Source of the DNA: Mucilaginibacter pineti
GTDB lineage: Bacteria; Bacteroidota; Bacteroidia; Sphingobacteriales; Sphingobacteriaceae
Assembly (NCBI RefSeq): GCF_900101875.1
Contig: NZ_FNAI01000018.1
Coordinates: forward strand, 62,001-126,000
Direction: 5' to 3'
Length of the DNA stretch: 64,000 nt
In this document: positions 52,248-62,252 of the stretch, piece after piece
Numbering within the stretch: the stretch's first letter is position 1
Layout: each line of letters begins with the position of its first letter
The notes under the pieces: generated by a model
The model's input: only the letters and a program-made list of their open reading frames with translations
Database searches by the model: none
Told to the model about the DNA's origin: nothing
Position numbers and translations under genes: made by a program

Positions 52248-53678
52248 ATGAAATTCTTCTATCTTTTACTTTTTGCTTCTCTTTTTATCTATAGTCCTGT
52301 TAAAAGCCAAACACAAAAACCTGTTACCGGTTTAGGTGCACCGGTAGTTGACAAACGCGTTGAATTAATTTGCATTGCAGCCAGATTGGCTGATTTTGAG
52401 GAGTATAGTAATGATTACGATAAATCCTATGTCCGCGACATTCACCAATATTTCGACAAGTATAAAAATCATCCCTTAGTTAAGTACATGCAGCAATTAC
52501 GGGAAGCTAATGGAATTGGTTATGACGCCGTAGTAACGATGGCCGTTCACCTAACACCGCTGCCGGCGCTTAAGCCCGTGATCGCCTTTAATGATTCCAT
52601 TCCTGATAAAAGGTACGGCACACCTGCAAACGCACTCAAATTTGCTGCGCTATTACGCGACTTTTATAAAGCCACCAATTTTAAGCATTTTTTTGATATG
52701 CATCAGGAGACCTACAAGTCAGTAGTTGAGCGGTTTGCATCGGTATTCAATAAGTTGGATGCCCAGTGGTTTCCGAAGTATTACGGCCTTGCGCCAAAAG
52801 GCTCTTTTAAGATCATCATCGGTGTAGGATTGGGTAGTAACAATTACGGCCCGAAGGTTGTATTCCCAAATGGCTCTGAAACGATTTATGCGATTATGGG
52901 TGTTTGGCAGTTTGACGATAAAGGCCTGCCGGTATTTGAAGAAGCTTCCCATTTACCCACACTGGTTCACGAATTTAACCATTCCTTTGTCAACAATCTT
53001 ACACATAAAAATCGCTTTTTGCTGCAAAATTCCGGTAGCAAAATCTTCACTGTCTTACATAGCCGGATGCAAAAGCTGGCTTACGGCGAATGGGAAGCGA
53101 TGTTTAGCGAATCCTTGGTTCGAGCGTCAGTGGTACGCTATCTCATGGACCATGGTAAGGACAGCGTTGCTGCCGAGCGCGAAATTCAATATCAGCAATC
53201 CATCGGTTTCTTATGGATAAGAGAGCTGGTAGCGCTTTTGGGTAAGTATGAAATAAACCGGAAACGCTATCCTACATTAGAAAGTTTTATGCCGGAGATC
53301 GTTGAGTTTTACGAGCATACAGCCAGAGATATACCCGTGATCATTTCAAATTATCAAACAAAGCAGCCGCATGTGGTTGCTATTACACCATTTAGTAATG
53401 GCAGCAAAAACGTAGACCCTTCAATTACAGAATTAAAGATAACCTTTGACAAATCACTTGCAGGTAAAGGCTACTCTATTAACTTTGGAGAATCTGGTAA
53501 AGAGCACTTTCCAATCGTTAAAGTGATCGGCTACACGGACAACAACACGGCGGTTGTCTTACAGTTAGTACTGAAGCCAGATTTTGACTATGAATTCAAT
53601 CTCACCGGTCGTTCATTCAAGACTGCTGACGGGTATCCCTTGGAAGACGTTAATATCAATTTTAAGACAAAAAAATAA
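52248..53678 (+). CDS. DUF4932-family putative metalloprotease with Ig-like C-domain
   Basis: A ~476-residue exported protein; ATG 52248 begins a signal peptide (MKFFYLLLFASLFIYSPVKS), while an upstream TTG at 52203 is unlikely. The central domain has 'HLPTLVHEFNHSFVNNLTHK', an HExxH zinc-protease motif (HEFNH), preceded by a helical region and followed by a Glu-containing helix ('GEWEAMFSESLVRASVVRYL') that could supply the third ligand. The last ~110 residues form an Ig-like strand domain ('DPSITELKITFDKSLAGKGY'). Periplasmic or secreted peptidase is likely; substrate unknown. It is the first intact larger gene after the graveyard. Confidence 0.78.
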   Translation: MKFFYLLLFASLFIYSPVKSQTQKPVTGLGAPVVDKRVELICIAARLADFEEYSNDYDKSYVRDIHQYFDKYKNHPLVKYMQQLREANGIGYDAVVTMAVHLTPLPALKPVIAFNDSIPDKRYGTPANALKFAALLRDFYKATNFKHFFDMHQETYKSVVERFASVFNKLDAQWFPKYYGLAPKGSFKIIIGVGLGSNNYGPKVVFPNGSETIYAIMGVWQFDDKGLPVFEEASHLPTLVHEFNHSFVNNLTHKNRFLLQNSGSKIFTVLHSRMQKLAYGEWEAMFSESLVRASVVRYLMDHGKDSVAAEREIQYQQSIGFLWIRELVALLGKYEINRKRYPTLESFMPEIVEFYEHTARDIPVIISNYQTKQPHVVAITPFSNGSKNVDPSITELKITFDKSLAGKGYSINFGESGKEHFPIVKVIGYTDNNTAVVLQLVLKPDFDYEFNLTGRSFKTADGYPLEDVNINFKTKK

Positions 53679-54159
53679 CGGTAAAGTAAAATGAGCGGCT
53701 GCTTACTACAACACTGCCGACACAAAATTAGCGACACAGGAAAACAGTCAAGGGTATCATACCGCGGCGATAGCCGCGATATGATAAGACCTGTGTAAGT
53801 ATTTCGATAAAAAACTTTTGAAACCATTTAATTATGATCGAATTTCCTGCACAGGTCATCATTTATCACGGTGAGGTTATCGTTGCTTATTTTTTTAACA
53901 GGTAAGCAACGCTGGTTGACTGTCCTGAGGGCGTCATTGTAGACGGAGGCGTAATAAGAAATGCCATTGCGCTAAAGATGAACGCTGATACAATTTTCAT
54001 ATAGGAAGTAAGCAAGTAGGAGTGCAACTTGTACAAAATTTCTTTTTAATGCAAATTTTTGCAAGAGCAGATGAAAGATTAATTAATAAACTTAATATGC
54101 CTCACTCAATACCCCTTTGAAAATACCGTTTGTTCGTTGAAATACACCGCAGATTTCAA
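53679..54159. other. Intergenic region with one strong hairpin
   Basis: No gene supported. A strong hairpin at 53756-53785 is listed separately. A 23-codon ATG frame at 53832 has no protein-like features. Both flanking genes end here (convergent), so terminators are expected. Confidence 0.5.
53756..53785. repeat. GC-rich palindromic hairpin
   Basis: ATCATA-c-CGCGGC at 53756-53768 pairs with GCCGCG-a-TATGAT at 53773-53785 around a 4-base GATA loop: 12 pairs with one C/A mismatch. It is 78 bases after the DUF4932 stop and has no T-run, so a REP-like or transcript-end structure is possible. Confidence 0.6.
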
Positions 54160-55344
54160 CTAATTATGTAACTTTTGCAGATTTGTTTTAGCATCAATAT
54201 TGTCCGGTTGTAATGATAATATTTTTTCGTAACATGATTTAGCTTTTCCTCTGAGTCCTTTCACGAGATAGGCGTCAGCTAAACTGTCCCAAACATTAAC
54301 TGAAGAAGGATAATTTTTTGTATTTATTTCAAAAATAGCAACTGCAACGTCAGGAATATTTCTGTCATGTAGTGCAATATAACCGAGGGTATTTACAAAG
54401 CCTTCATCTGATTTAATTTCTACGCCCATTTTTTTGGACATTTCCATGTCATGTTTATTGATCAAATCTGGATTTTTACATACTTCGTTTATATCCAGTT
54501 CAAAACCATCAAAAATATAACGAAGTCCATAATAAGTTGCCGGCACTGGAACTGTCAGATGTTTTTCATCTTCAAAATACCGTAGCTTCACATCCACATT
54601 GGAAGATGTACTGTTTTTCAGCAACTCATAAAATTCTTGTCCCCATTTATAATGCCTGTTATCTTCCTGCATGTTATTGGCTAATGCTATAAAGACCCGT
54701 CCCTTCAGATCCGGTTTTGTTTTTAAAATTTCTCTGGTCCGTCTTCCCACATAGTTATGGTCCCAGAACCATGAAGGATCTATAAGGATATAATAATTGA
54801 ACAATTCAGGCGATTCCAATAAGCAGTTGATCGCGAACAGGCCACCCAATGAATGTCCAATGATCAGGTTTTTAGATTGGGTCCTGTATGAACTATTGAT
54901 CCGGGGCATCAGTTCTTTTCCAATGAATTGGGTGAATGCTTTAGCTCCGCCGCTACTGTTAAAAGCAGCGATGTTTTCTGCATCTAAATAATTCAGCGAA
55001 TGCGTCGGCGTAAAGTCCCTGGTTCGGTCTGTGTTTTCTATAGATACAATGATTAATTCCGGGATTTGCATTTTTATATCCGGTATAGAGTTCATTGACT
55101 GTGCTATTCCGGTCACTTCCAGAAATTTGTTTCTCCCGCCATCTAAAACATAAGCTACAAAATACTTTTTGTTTGGGTTGGTTCTGTAAGAAGGCGGCAA
55201 ATAAACAGCATACGTACGCTTCTCGTTTAAGATTTTGGAATAGACGGAGTACCTTTTGCCAATAGTGATTAAACTATCATTTGTTTGCGCGCTCAACGTG
55301 GTACATATAAATAAAAATAGAATGGTAAGTACTGTATTTTTCAT
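54160..55344 (-). CDS. Putative alpha/beta-hydrolase esterase with C-terminal TPR
   Basis: A 394-residue exported protein (signal ending LSAQ). Residues ~25-280 are an esterase-D/Fes-like hydrolase: 'RTYAVYLPPSYRTNPNKKYF', nucleophile Ser in 'KNLIIGHSLGGLFAINCLLE', and a late 'RYFEDEKHLTVPVP' with the likely His. The C-terminal ~90 residues carry a TPR-like repeat ('VNVWDSLADAYLVKGLRGKA', 'YEKILSLQPDN'). Siderophore-type or other ester hydrolysis in the periplasm is typical; no siderophore genes are nearby. Confidence 0.85.
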   Translation of the reverse strand: MKNTVLTILFLFICTTLSAQTNDSLITIGKRYSVYSKILNEKRTYAVYLPPSYRTNPNKKYFVAYVLDGGRNKFLEVTGIAQSMNSIPDIKMQIPELIIVSIENTDRTRDFTPTHSLNYLDAENIAAFNSSGGAKAFTQFIGKELMPRINSSYRTQSKNLIIGHSLGGLFAINCLLESPELFNYYILIDPSWFWDHNYVGRRTREILKTKPDLKGRVFIALANNMQEDNRHYKWGQEFYELLKNSTSSNVDVKLRYFEDEKHLTVPVPATYYGLRYIFDGFELDINEVCKNPDLINKHDMEMSKKMGVEIKSDEGFVNTLGYIALHDRNIPDVAVAIFEINTKNYPSSVNVWDSLADAYLVKGLRGKAKSCYEKILSLQPDNIDAKTNLQKLHN

Positions 55345-55441
55345 GGTAAAATGTCAAGGCTGGTGGGACTGCTGAAAGCGAGCAACTACCGCCAACTCGT
55401 ATAGCCGGAGTTTTATACCAATAGTTGAAATGCCCTAAAAT

Positions 55442-56218
55442 TTAATGCTGTGGCGATAGATTCATACCTTGTTCAGGTATATATTTATCGTATTCTATTT
55501 GTTTTGCAACGGCTTCCGCCACTTCTTTACCTTTGAGTTTTGCAACTAAGTGCAAAGCACCATCTATACCAGCTGATATTCCTGCCGTAGTGATTATCCT
55601 GCCATTATCAACATAGCGGACATTTTGAAGTACTTTAGCTTTCGGTACAGCATTTTGAAGATTGGTTATGCTTTTATGAAAAGTGGTAACAGTAAGCTGA
55701 TCAAGCAGTCCCGCTTTTCCAAGAATAAACGCCCCGGTGCAAACAGAAAAATAGTTTTTAGTAGCACCGTCCCTGGATCTTATCCAGGAAATAACTTCGG
55801 GATCATTTGCTGCCACGTCGTCTGACCCACCGAATACCGCAAAAATATCTGTTTGCGGGGCATCCTTAATGCTGTAATCCGGGATGATCTTTAAAATTCC
55901 CTGCGACATAAGAGGAGCTTTAGTTTTTGCTACGGTGATGACTTTAAACCCTGCATAGGAAAAAACTTCCATCGGCCCTGCAAAGTCAAGTACCTCTACG
56001 CCATCATATAAGTAAAAGCAAACTGTAATTTTTTGATCCTTTACAATTTGTTGGTTTTTCTCCACTAACGTCATCCCGCAATGCGCACAAACACCGGGTT
56101 GGTCATAAGTAGTACTATCACATGGATGGTTGCAAGGCGGACAAACATATTTGGCTGCATTGACTTGCGTAAATGCAAAGCATGGAATAAGAAATATTAG
56201 ACGTAGTAGCTGTTTCAT
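55442..56218 (-). CDS. DJ-1/PfpI-family protein with N-terminal metal-binding domain
   Basis: A 258-residue exported protein (signal ~1-21). Residues ~24-52 are a heavy-metal-binding/YHS-like motif with four Cys ('YVCPPCNHPCDSTTYDQPG', 'CAHCGMTLVEK'). The rest is a DJ-1/PfpI fold with the nucleophile-elbow Cys in 'NYFSVCTGAFILGKAGLL' and Glu in 'GPMEVFSY'. It probably acts as a hydratase/protease-like stress protein at the envelope. It follows the GlxA-like regulator by 98 bases on the same strand, which likely controls it. Confidence 0.86.
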   Translation of the reverse strand: MKQLLRLIFLIPCFAFTQVNAAKYVCPPCNHPCDSTTYDQPGVCAHCGMTLVEKNQQIVKDQKITVCFYLYDGVEVLDFAGPMEVFSYAGFKVITVAKTKAPLMSQGILKIIPDYSIKDAPQTDIFAVFGGSDDVAANDPEVISWIRSRDGATKNYFSVCTGAFILGKAGLLDQLTVTTFHKSITNLQNAVPKAKVLQNVRYVDNGRIITTAGISAGIDGALHLVAKLKGKEVAEAVAKQIEYDKYIPEQGMNLSPQH

Positions 56219-56316
56219 AGTTGTATGATTAAACTCAAAATTAATTGAATACAGCTAAAAAATCAGGACAGCCATAGTAACAATCCGGCCATTTTAACAA
56301 TGATCATGCGTTAATC

Positions 56317-57228
56317 TTATGCTTCTTTAACTAACTTTCTCAGCTGGGCCGGACTGCTAAAACCACATTCTTTAGCTACCCAGGCTACCTTATGTTTGGT
56401 TTTAAGCAGGTGCTTTGCCTTTTCCTGTCTCAATGATTTAATATATTGCCCGATAGTGCTTCCCGTGACAGATTTGAATAATCGTGTAAGATTGCGCGGA
56501 CTAATAAAGACTAGTTCGGCCAATTCTTCTATGGTTAGTTTATCACTTAAATGCCTGGTAATATGATCTTGTACCTGATGTATATGATGGTTAATATGTT
56601 GCCTGCTTTGCAAGTAAATGCTATTTTGTGCTTCTGTCCCATCTCTGCGTATATAAACAACCATGTCCTTTGCTACAACGCAGGCAAAAGCCGATCCATG
56701 CTGCTCTTCAATAAAATAGAGTGCAAGATCGATACCTGTAGCAATTCCTGCACTGGTAAATATCCTGCCACTTTGCACAAATAGTTTATTCTCTATTACT
56801 TTAAGCAGGGGGTATTTTTCTTGTAAAGCTGTCGTCCATGCCCAGTGTGTTGTGCAATTGTGCCCGTTTAAGAGTCCGGCAGCAGCAAGCGCAAAGGCTG
56901 CCGTACAAATAGAAGATATGGTAGCGCCGGTTGCGGCAGCGGCCTGTAGCCAGGGTATCCAAAGGTGATCATCTGACCTGTTCCATTTTTTAATTTCCAT
57001 TCCGGCTACAATTACAATGTCATCCTTATGAACTGTTACTGAACTGAGTGGCTCAACATTTGTAAACCCAAGACCCGTTGAAGTTCCCGGATTGATATAT
57101 GGCGAAACGTACCGTATGTCGTATTTCTTTCCGCAACAACCTGATTCATAAAAAACGGTTACAGCACCAGCCAGATCCAAAAGGTGAACACTATCAAATA
57201 TGAAAAATATAACACGGTTAGCGCTCAT
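56317..57228 (-). CDS. GlxA-family regulator (DJ-1-like domain plus AraC HTH)
   Basis: A 303-residue regulator: N-terminal DJ-1-like ligand domain (1-190, 'SSICTAAFALAAAGLLNGHN' with the elbow Cys, 'SAGIATGIDLALYFIEEQHG') and C-terminal AraC/XylS HTH ('LTIEELAELVFISPRNLTRL', 'KHKVAWVAKECGFSSPAQLR'). It lies upstream of a DJ-1/PfpI gene; regulator and enzyme share the same fold, so they may sense and act on the same compound. Somewhat shorter than the usual ~320 residues but complete. Confidence 0.9.
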   Translation of the reverse strand: MSANRVIFFIFDSVHLLDLAGAVTVFYESGCCGKKYDIRYVSPYINPGTSTGLGFTNVEPLSSVTVHKDDIVIVAGMEIKKWNRSDDHLWIPWLQAAAATGATISSICTAAFALAAAGLLNGHNCTTHWAWTTALQEKYPLLKVIENKLFVQSGRIFTSAGIATGIDLALYFIEEQHGSAFACVVAKDMVVYIRRDGTEAQNSIYLQSRQHINHHIHQVQDHITRHLSDKLTIEELAELVFISPRNLTRLFKSVTGSTIGQYIKSLRQEKAKHLLKTKHKVAWVAKECGFSSPAQLRKLVKEA

Positions 57229-57987
57229 TTTTCAAAGTTAACAGGATAGGAGGTAAAACAAATATATCTTATCGATTATAGGAGAATTTATGAACAACCA
57301 TGTTTTATAGTGACGGCTTCCGAATATATTTAGAGGCCGTTTTTAGTGTTGCAACTAAGCGGAAACAGAATCTCATTTCTTGTTTAATTTTCCTTAACAC
57401 AGATAGCCCTCAGTTAAATTACCCTCTACTTCCAGAGCATATGTCTGCGTAGTATTAACCTGCGAAGTCTTAACAGCCTGCTCGAGTTTCTAGAAATAGC
57501 TTGAATCAAAAATTCTCAAGGATATCAATTCCGATCAAGGTCTTTATCTGCGTAAGCAAGTGGTTCGAATTATGTCCAGTCTGGGGAACCAATTAATAGC
57601 AATTCCCGTGCTTTGGTGATAGGATTTTGTAATTCAGTAAGTCAATAATATAAAAGTTATTAACTATTTTAAACCCTTAATTTTCTATCTTATCTCATTC
57701 TAAAACTTGCGTAAGCTTCATTACTGTAAATGCCAAGTGCTTCCCCAGTTGGGTATTATTGTGAGAAAACCGGCTTATGGCGTCATGAATGACTGATTTT
57801 TTTTAAATGGGAGAGTTAATGCATGCTATGGGCTTTTTAAACACATTTGACAACAACAACAAATTTACCTTTAAGAATATGAAACAAATATTATAATGGA
57901 CTGTTTGGATGAACCGCCGATATAATATACCAGTTATCGGTACTTTTCGATTTCAATGGCCTATATTACAAGCAATAGTCAAAAGGA
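57229..57987. other. Gene-free AT-rich stretch
   Basis: 760 bases with frequent stops in all frames. I see no gene, repeat or hairpin I would defend. It separates the leftward GlxA-like gene from a rightward lipoprotein gene, so it contains both promoters. Confidence 0.5.
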
Positions 57988-58635
57988 ATGAAAAAGAAAA
58001 CGTTTGGAATATTTAAATTCCTTTTAATGCCGTGCTTTACAATTATGCTTACTGATTGTAACGGGCAAACAAAACAAAACATTAAGCGCGATGCACTAAC
58101 CGACACAAAAAACTCCGAGATGAAAGAGAAATTTGATGTCGAAGCATTTAACAAACATCAGCAAAGCAATTCCTACGAAGTTGATTTGAAAGATAGCCAT
58201 GTATCACAATTTAGCTATGCAGACGGGTATGTAGAGGAAATAACTTCTAAGGGCCAGTTATTTAAACGCACTAAAGATTTTTATAAAAACGGCAATATAA
58301 AACAACAGGGATTAACATTTATTAAAGGTGAATTTATGAAGGGCATATGGCAGTTTTTTGACTCTTCTGGCAATTTATCTCATGAAATTGATTATGACAG
58401 TAGGTATAAATTTACCTGGGACGATGTGCAGCGCTTCCTCCGTGAAAATCGCGTTAATATCCAGGATGTAAATACAAATATTACTAGAAGCTGGAAACAA
58501 GGAGAAGAGTGGGTGTGGGTGATAACTTATAAAACTACACCTGATAAAAATGGAAATTATATTCGTACGGTTACATTAAACGGTAATTCAGGCAAGATCC
58601 AAAAGGAAGAATGGACAAGGCTACAGCGAAACTAA
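57988..58635 (+). CDS. Hypothetical lipoprotein (MORN-like strands)
   Basis: A 215-residue protein with a lipoprotein-type signal (lipobox LTDC, Cys24). The middle has toxin-immunity-like short strands ('RTKDFYKNGNIKQQGLTFIK', 'GEFMKGIWQFFDSSGNLSHE'), the 'YKNGN...' repeat seen in MORN-variant/antitoxin proteins. The C-terminus is a separate beta unit ('EEWVWVITYKTTPDKNGNYI'). Proteins with such repeats often accompany polymorphic toxins or type VI effectors; with the effector-like remnant downstream, an immunity-type role is possible but not shown. Confidence 0.65.
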   Translation: MKKKTFGIFKFLLMPCFTIMLTDCNGQTKQNIKRDALTDTKNSEMKEKFDVEAFNKHQQSNSYEVDLKDSHVSQFSYADGYVEEITSKGQLFKRTKDFYKNGNIKQQGLTFIKGEFMKGIWQFFDSSGNLSHEIDYDSRYKFTWDDVQRFLRENRVNIQDVNTNITRSWKQGEEWVWVITYKTTPDKNGNYIRTVTLNGNSGKIQKEEWTRLQRN

Positions 58636-58789
58636 TATCCTGATCAATAACGGAATTTTAAAATCGATACGCGTTTGAAACAATGAGTAAGAATTATTCC
58701 GTTTTGAGCAACAAGCAAAGCTATATTGCGCTGCATATAATGTGCGAATTTGCCAATAGGTTCTTACCCAAAATGTTTAAAAAACCCCG

Positions 58790-59158
58790 CTTGAATCAAT
58801 CAAATACCCGATACCGGAAAAAGTTCGCGATAGCCAATCGCTGCTGGATATATTAAAAGGCGCCGGTATACCTATGCGTTTGACGATAACAGCAAGCCTT
58901 TGATATTTGATGCCGATGTGTACGCGCGCTAAAAAAATGCCAGCACCCCTCAACAAAAAAGCCGATTATCACAATGAACTGACAGACTAGGTTAACTTAC
59001 GCGTGCTGCGTAATAAATACCCGCATTGGAGCGCATATCTTGATAAAATGGTCATGGGCCCAAATACAGAAAATAATAAAATAGCAAGGCATGTATATGA
59101 TAATGTTGCAGACAAAAAAAACACACCCTGGGGCAGTTACGATGGTCAACAAATATAA
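58790..59158 (+). pseudogene. Remnant of a larger gene before DUF2931, effector-like
   Basis: Pieces in different frames read 'PIPEKVRDSQSLLDILKGAG', then 'YAFDDNSKPLIFDADVYAR', then 'LNKKADYHNELTD' (stop) and 'LRVLRNKYPHWSAYLDKMVM' with 'DNVADKKNTPWGSYDGQQI' to 59158. The final part overlaps the DUF2931 start by 17 bases, as a co-translated upstream gene would. DUF2931 lipoproteins are frequently encoded after type VI/lipase-like effectors. An effector remnant is therefore likely but the family cannot be fixed by eye. Confidence 0.45.
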
Positions 59159-60215
59159 AAAATCGTATTTTCTTACTTTCACTATGCTTTTATTAGTGAG
59201 CTTAATGAGTTGTCAATCTCCCACATCTTCTATGAAAAAATTTGAATGGCTGCCTACTGAATGTGCACCAGAGCTATACCCCGCTATTATAGCCAGTGCT
59301 TCGTTTATTTTTCCCGATGGCCAAAGAGCCCCTATAATAGGCACCGACCCGATAAAAAATGGTTGGGGCGAAGATGGCACTACGGCAGTTATTGGTGATG
59401 AACAAAAACCGGTGCCCGTTAAATTAGAGATCACCTGGCTGTCATATACTGAAAGCAAATTTTATTCAGGGCTTTTTGATTTGCCGGTCGATAAGATCAC
59501 AAAACTATTTGCAAAGGGTTACACCCACCCTTACACCTTAAAGCATACCTCATACAAAGGTATGGTTGTTGGTATGGCTCCGGGTGGCGTTGTTGTGGTG
59601 TGGATACAAGGCATCAACAATCAGGTTGAAATTGGCCGTTACCAGGCACAGCCTTCAAAGATCACCGTAGAGCAATTTATCGCAATAAAAGGCTATTCGA
59701 GCGATATGACGCATGATCTGGGTGCCATTGTCGAATCAATAATGAAAGACGAACCCGAAGCCACAGCAAACCTAAAAGCAAAAGGTTTACAATTGGGCTT
59801 ATGGGATACCTATCGCGAGCGATTTAATTTGAAGCCTGTGGTTTCTTTCGAGCAATCACACAACGCAAAGGTTACTGAGTTGTTTATGCACTTTTATAAT
59901 GGTGAACAGGAAGACCTGGTAGCTGAAGCTTTACAGAAACCTGATTATGCAGAAAGAGCAAGGCTAAAAAACTTAAGAGTTAAATGGACCGACGAGTGGG
60001 GCGGCAAGAAAACCAAATACCTGCTTGAGGTAAAGCTCAACGAAACCGAAGTATTCAAAGCCTACAAAGATGTTTATGGAGACAATGCTAAACAACCGGC
60101 CGAACTCTTTATTCAGCTTAATCCCGGGAATAATAAATATCGCCTGTTTTTACAACATGACACCAAAAAAATAGAGTTAGTAAAAGGCGAAGGAAGCATT
60201 TATTTGGATGTATAA
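59142..60215 (+). CDS. DUF2931-family lipoprotein
   Basis: A ~357-residue lipoprotein starting at ATG 59142 (MVNKYKKSYFLTFTMLLLVS, lipobox LMSC); an upstream ATG at 59091 lies inside the remnant. The N-terminal DUF2931 domain has 'YPAIIASASFIFPDGQRAPI', 'WGEDGTTAVIGDEQKPVPVK' and 'WLSYTESKFYSGLFDLPVDK'. The C-terminal ~150 residues ('AKQPAELFIQLNPGNNKYRL') are less conserved. DUF2931 is suspected to include periplasmic immunity proteins to cell-wall- or lipid-targeting effectors. With a broken upstream gene it may be an orphan immunity protein. Confidence 0.82.
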   Translation: MVNKYKKSYFLTFTMLLLVSLMSCQSPTSSMKKFEWLPTECAPELYPAIIASASFIFPDGQRAPIIGTDPIKNGWGEDGTTAVIGDEQKPVPVKLEITWLSYTESKFYSGLFDLPVDKITKLFAKGYTHPYTLKHTSYKGMVVGMAPGGVVVVWIQGINNQVEIGRYQAQPSKITVEQFIAIKGYSSDMTHDLGAIVESIMKDEPEATANLKAKGLQLGLWDTYRERFNLKPVVSFEQSHNAKVTELFMHFYNGEQEDLVAEALQKPDYAERARLKNLRVKWTDEWGGKKTKYLLEVKLNETEVFKAYKDVYGDNAKQPAELFIQLNPGNNKYRLFLQHDTKKIELVKGEGSIYLDV

Positions 60216-61190
60216 CTTTGTGTTTTTTTATTGGGCTTAATACGTTGTGTTTTATCCAGAATATAACCGTTATGAATTATTTAGCCCTTTTATAAGTTTC
60301 TCGCAGGGATTTTCAGTAATGGATATTGGCTTGGCCCAATTGTTATAAAAAGCAGATAATGATTAGAAAAAACAGCTAACTGTACCCCTGTTACCGTGAC
60401 TTTGCAGTCGCGATACTTCAAAATGTTATTGGGTAGGCATTTCTAGTACGCGCCGTTCAGATTAATCTCGATAATTAAATGAAGCGCATGTTCATCAAAA
60501 AATCCTCTAAATCTCTTTCAATACGTTGTTTAGCTTCATCTGAATTCATTTTTTTAGAGCCAAATCTTGATGCTATAGCAAGACATTACGTAATTTTGTG
60601 AAGGCTCCCGGAAGATTTAAGAGGCTGTTGGAAATTAAATCCATTTACCATAAGTATGAAGGTATACAGGATTTTGACAGTGCAATTAAATTTTAGAATT
60701 GGTAATGATAGTTTTAAGCCTCTTATAATCTTTTCTTATTTCGCTTACCACCCCAATTGAGTATTATTGTTAGTATGGAATATCAAATTGTCGATGAAGT
60801 TTTCAGTGAATAATTGCAAAAAAAAGACAAAAAGTCTGTTTTTTAACTGACTACTGCTATTAAAAGTTGTAATTATTGTATAATAATCACATTAGGTTTG
60901 TGACGTTATATGAAATCAATATTCTTCGTGCAGAAGTGCTTGTAAACGACCCAAACTATATTATGTTAGGTTTGAAAAAATGAGAGCTATAATCTTCATC
61001 TTATGACAGCGGTGCCGCTAACCTTCCTACCAAACGATGCATTGTGTCCTGTAAGCCGCGTGTTCTTTAACGATATTAAGAAAGTGCCATCCCCAATCCG
61101 CATTCATCCCCAATTTGCTGCGCTCCTGTATTTTATGTTTTAAGTACGGCGTTTATTGCGTTGCTTTGATTGTTTATCAATTGAATTACA
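60216..61190. other. Long gene-poor region before the third LytS/LytTR pair
   Basis: 975 bases without a convincing gene. The only candidate is a 24-codon leftward frame (60476-60550, 'MNSDEAKQRIERDLEDFLMN'), helical and protein-like but too short to call. A 9-bp direct repeat near 61089 is listed separately. Confidence 0.4.
61089..61114 (+). repeat. Direct repeat ATCCCCAAT upstream of the LytS kinase
   Basis: ATCCCCAAT at 61089-61097 and 61106-61114, spaced 17 bp, 76 bases before the kinase start. Spacing differs from the 21-bp LytTR pattern, so it may bind something else or be fortuitous. Confidence 0.35.
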
Positions 61191-62252
61191 TTGAACAAAC
61201 CCATACAACGATCACTTTATTGGAAATGCCAGCTGATCGGCTGGTCGGTAGCCGCTATTTACTGGGAGTTCCTGGGCTATTCGGACAGTAAAAACTTCAA
61301 TTTTTTTGTTGGTGCGCTGCAGTATATCTCTGATGTTGCTTTGTATATCTTTATTACTCATCTATACCGAGCTTTCTCGCTTCGTTGCCGCTGGCAACTG
61401 CTTAATCTTGGTCAGTTATTAAAAAGGCTTATTCCTACAGTTACTTTTATGGGCTTTGTTTTTATGCTCACTACCATAGTAAAGATCTACTTATTCCACC
61501 AGTGGCTTACAGTTGGTCACGCGGGTCCTTTCGTGGTATTTTTTAAAATCAATTGGGTGCAAATAGGAATGTCGGGTCTTAGGCTGATGTCGATATGGTT
61601 GCTGGCTTTTCATTTATATTACTACGGCAAACGCGAGATCAATCTGACAAAAGAAAATGCACGACTTGCACTGATCGCTAAGGATGCGCAGTTAAATAAT
61701 TTGTCCGCCCAACTCAACCCGCATTTTTTTTTCAATTCGCTCAATACCATCAAGGCGCTGGTCATTGAAAGGCCAAAATCGGCGCGACGGGCGATTGACC
61801 TGTTATCGGACTTACTGCGAACCTCACTTTATAAAGATGCTACGTTATTGCATACCATACAGGATGAACTTGGCCTTGCTGGGGATTACCTCGAATTAGA
61901 AAAACTTCGCCTTGAAGAGCGTCTGCAATTTGAGATTGAATGTGCGCCCGAACTGAACACCATACTGATATTGCGCTACAGCGTACAAGTTTTGGTAGAA
62001 AACGCGGTTAAGCATGGCATAAGTAGGCAAAAAGCAGGCGGATTGATCCACATAAAAATCATGCATGATGACGATAGCCTGAAAATTTCGGTTCAAAGTC
62101 CGGGAAAACTGCAAACCGGGACGCTATCAGGTGGATTGGGTTTAAAAAACCTGAACGAACGCTTATTGCTTCAGTACAAAGGCGCGGCTGCATTCAGCAT
62201 CAGCCAGCAATCGGAAAGCGTTTTTGCATACATACTGATACCGGCGATATGA
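61191..62252 (+). CDS. LytS-type membrane sensor histidine kinase
   Basis: A 353-residue kinase with four hydrophobic segments in the first ~150 residues, coiled coil, His_kinase motif 'SAQLNPHFFFNSLNTIKALV' and HATPase_c ('YSVQVLVENAVKHGIS', 'SGGLGLKNLNERLLLQY'). The start is TTG at 61191 (no ATG fits). Its stop overlaps the LytTR gene by four bases, as in the 27540 pair. Third such pair in the window. Confidence 0.92.
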   Translation: MNKPIQRSLYWKCQLIGWSVAAIYWEFLGYSDSKNFNFFVGALQYISDVALYIFITHLYRAFSLRCRWQLLNLGQLLKRLIPTVTFMGFVFMLTTIVKIYLFHQWLTVGHAGPFVVFFKINWVQIGMSGLRLMSIWLLAFHLYYYGKREINLTKENARLALIAKDAQLNNLSAQLNPHFFFNSLNTIKALVIERPKSARRAIDLLSDLLRTSLYKDATLLHTIQDELGLAGDYLELEKLRLEERLQFEIECAPELNTILILRYSVQVLVENAVKHGISRQKAGGLIHIKIMHDDDSLKISVQSPGKLQTGTLSGGLGLKNLNERLLLQYKGAAAFSISQQSESVFAYILIPAI

